Below, one piece after another: positions 63,479 to 64,000 of a DNA stretch of 64,000 nucleotides; position 1 is the stretch's first letter, and each line of letters opens with the position of its first letter. Location: contig NZ_CP020555.1 of assembly GCF_002080455.1 (NCBI RefSeq), forward strand, positions 3,534,001 to 3,598,000. The letters run 5' to 3'. This DNA is from Streptomyces sp. Sge12. Its GTDB lineage: Bacteria > Actinomycetota > Actinomycetes > Streptomycetales > Streptomycetaceae. The position numbers were made by a program, and so were the translations under genes. The notes under the pieces were generated by a model. That model searched no databases and was not told the origin of the DNA. It was given only the letters and a program-made list of their open reading frames with translations.

Positions 63479-63895
63479 ATGACCACCAGCACCGCCGCGG
63501 CCCGCCGCGAGGAAGCCCGATCCGCCTACGACGCGTTCCTGAAGGAGTGCCCCACGAGCCAGCTCCTGGCCCGCATCAGCGACAAGTGGGTCGGCCTCAT
63601 CGTCAGCGCCCTCGGCCAGGCCGAGGACCGCTCCATGCGCTACAGCGACCTCGGCCGCAAGATCCCCGGCGTCAGCCAGAAGATGCTCACCCAGACCCTC
63701 CGCTCCCTCGAACGGGACGGCCTCGTCACCCGCACCGTCACCCCCACCGTCCCCGCCCGCGTCGACTACCGGCTCACCGATCTGGGCAGCAGCCTCGGCT
63801 GCCTCCTGTCCTCCGTGAAGCTCTGGGCCGAGAACCACTTCGACGAGGTCAGCACCCATCGCGACACCTACGACCGGGCCACCGCGACCTCGTAA
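63479..63895 (+). CDS. HxlR-family transcriptional regulator
   Basis: 138 residues from ATG 63479. Winged helix: CPTSQLLARISDKWVGLIVS, RYSDLGRKIPGVSQKMLTQT, LRSLERDGLVTRTVTPTVPA. The N-terminal Cys (C25-region, KECPTS) is where HxlR-type redox or electrophile sensors keep their reactive cysteine. Likely represses the divergent oxidoreductase gene until the inducer appears. Confidence 0.9.
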   Translation: MTTSTAAARREEARSAYDAFLKECPTSQLLARISDKWVGLIVSALGQAEDRSMRYSDLGRKIPGVSQKMLTQTLRSLERDGLVTRTVTPTVPARVDYRLTDLGSSLGCLLSSVKLWAENHFDEVSTHRDTYDRATATS

Positions 63896-63937
63896 ATTCA
63901 GCCGCGACCCATGCCCCGGCAATGGCATGCTGACAGG

Positions 63938-64000
63938 GTGAACGGACCCGGCATTCAGCTCACCCTCGCCCCCGAACTGCGCCTCTTCGCCCCGCCCAGC
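63938..64000 (+). CDS. Start of a possible Mut7-C protein (cut by window edge)
   Basis: 21 codons from GTG 63938 (ACAGG upstream): MNGPGIQLTLAPELRLFAPP. The pattern G-P-x-I-x-L-x-x-A-P-E-L-R-x-F resembles the N-terminal ubiquitin-like part of actinobacterial Mut7-C RNase proteins. Too short to be sure. Confidence 0.45.
   Translation, partial: MNGPGIQLTLAPELRLFAPPS

Overview
The window is very GC-rich (about 70%), gene-dense, uses GTG/TTG starts freely and shows actinomycete synteny: futalosine-route menaquinone genes, a ResA-CcdA-ResB-ResC cytochrome c maturation cluster, hemL, Lrp, fatty-acyl-CoA ligases, HAF-repeat and DUF4229 proteins. All of this points to a Streptomyces chromosome, probably the conserved core arm. 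No tRNA, rRNA, CRISPR array or intact insertion sequence was seen.

Layout. 0-6.7 kb: a Ser/Thr kinase cut by the left edge, mqnA, a cold-shock gene with a structured leader, a secreted lytic transglycosylase, a HAF-repeat secreted protein and a membrane protein. 6.7-8.2 kb: a 1.5 kb gene-free block built from a long nested inverted repeat plus tandem repeats and a G-tract run. 8.2-14.5 kb: a lipid-use neighbourhood (two acyl-CoA ligases, an AraC-type regulator, a secreted lipase). 14.8-19.1 kb: a septum-formation-like membrane protein, a frameshifted HTH pseudogene and a tightly coupled three-gene unit that looks like a type VII secretion-style substrate, a helical protein with a transglycosylase-like domain, and a small membrane protein. 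19.2-28.2 kb: a dicarboxylate/amino-acid symporter, then the menaquinone block (mqnE, Lrp regulator, ubiX, rhomboid protease, mqnP, an unknown gene, mqnL). 28.2-38.6 kb: small accessory genes, the cytochrome c maturation genes, a lipoprotein deacetylase-like protein, a histidine phosphatase and hemL.

39.3-61.8 kb holds a complete Streptomyces-type contractile injection system (CIS; phage-tail-like, related to AFP/PVC). A membrane-anchored partner protein is divergent from a LuxR-type regulator. A mostly translationally coupled operon follows: secreted beta-propeller protein, cap (DUF4255), AAA+ ATPase, sheath, tube, small assembly proteins, a 1063-residue VQR-repeat protein, second tube protein, LysM hub protein, VgrG-like spike, PAAR tip, gp25-like wedge, J-like and tail-protein-I-like wedges, and a zinc-ribbon/membrane/glycan-binding protein. 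No tail-fibre gene is visible, which fits the cytoplasmic, self-acting CIS described in Streptomyces. A decayed DUF4157-like (eCIS-associated) peptide lies just outside the cluster.

61.9-64 kb: an acetyltransferase, a quinone-oxidoreductase-like enzyme divergent from its probable HxlR regulator, and the first codons of a possible Mut7-C protein cut by the right edge.
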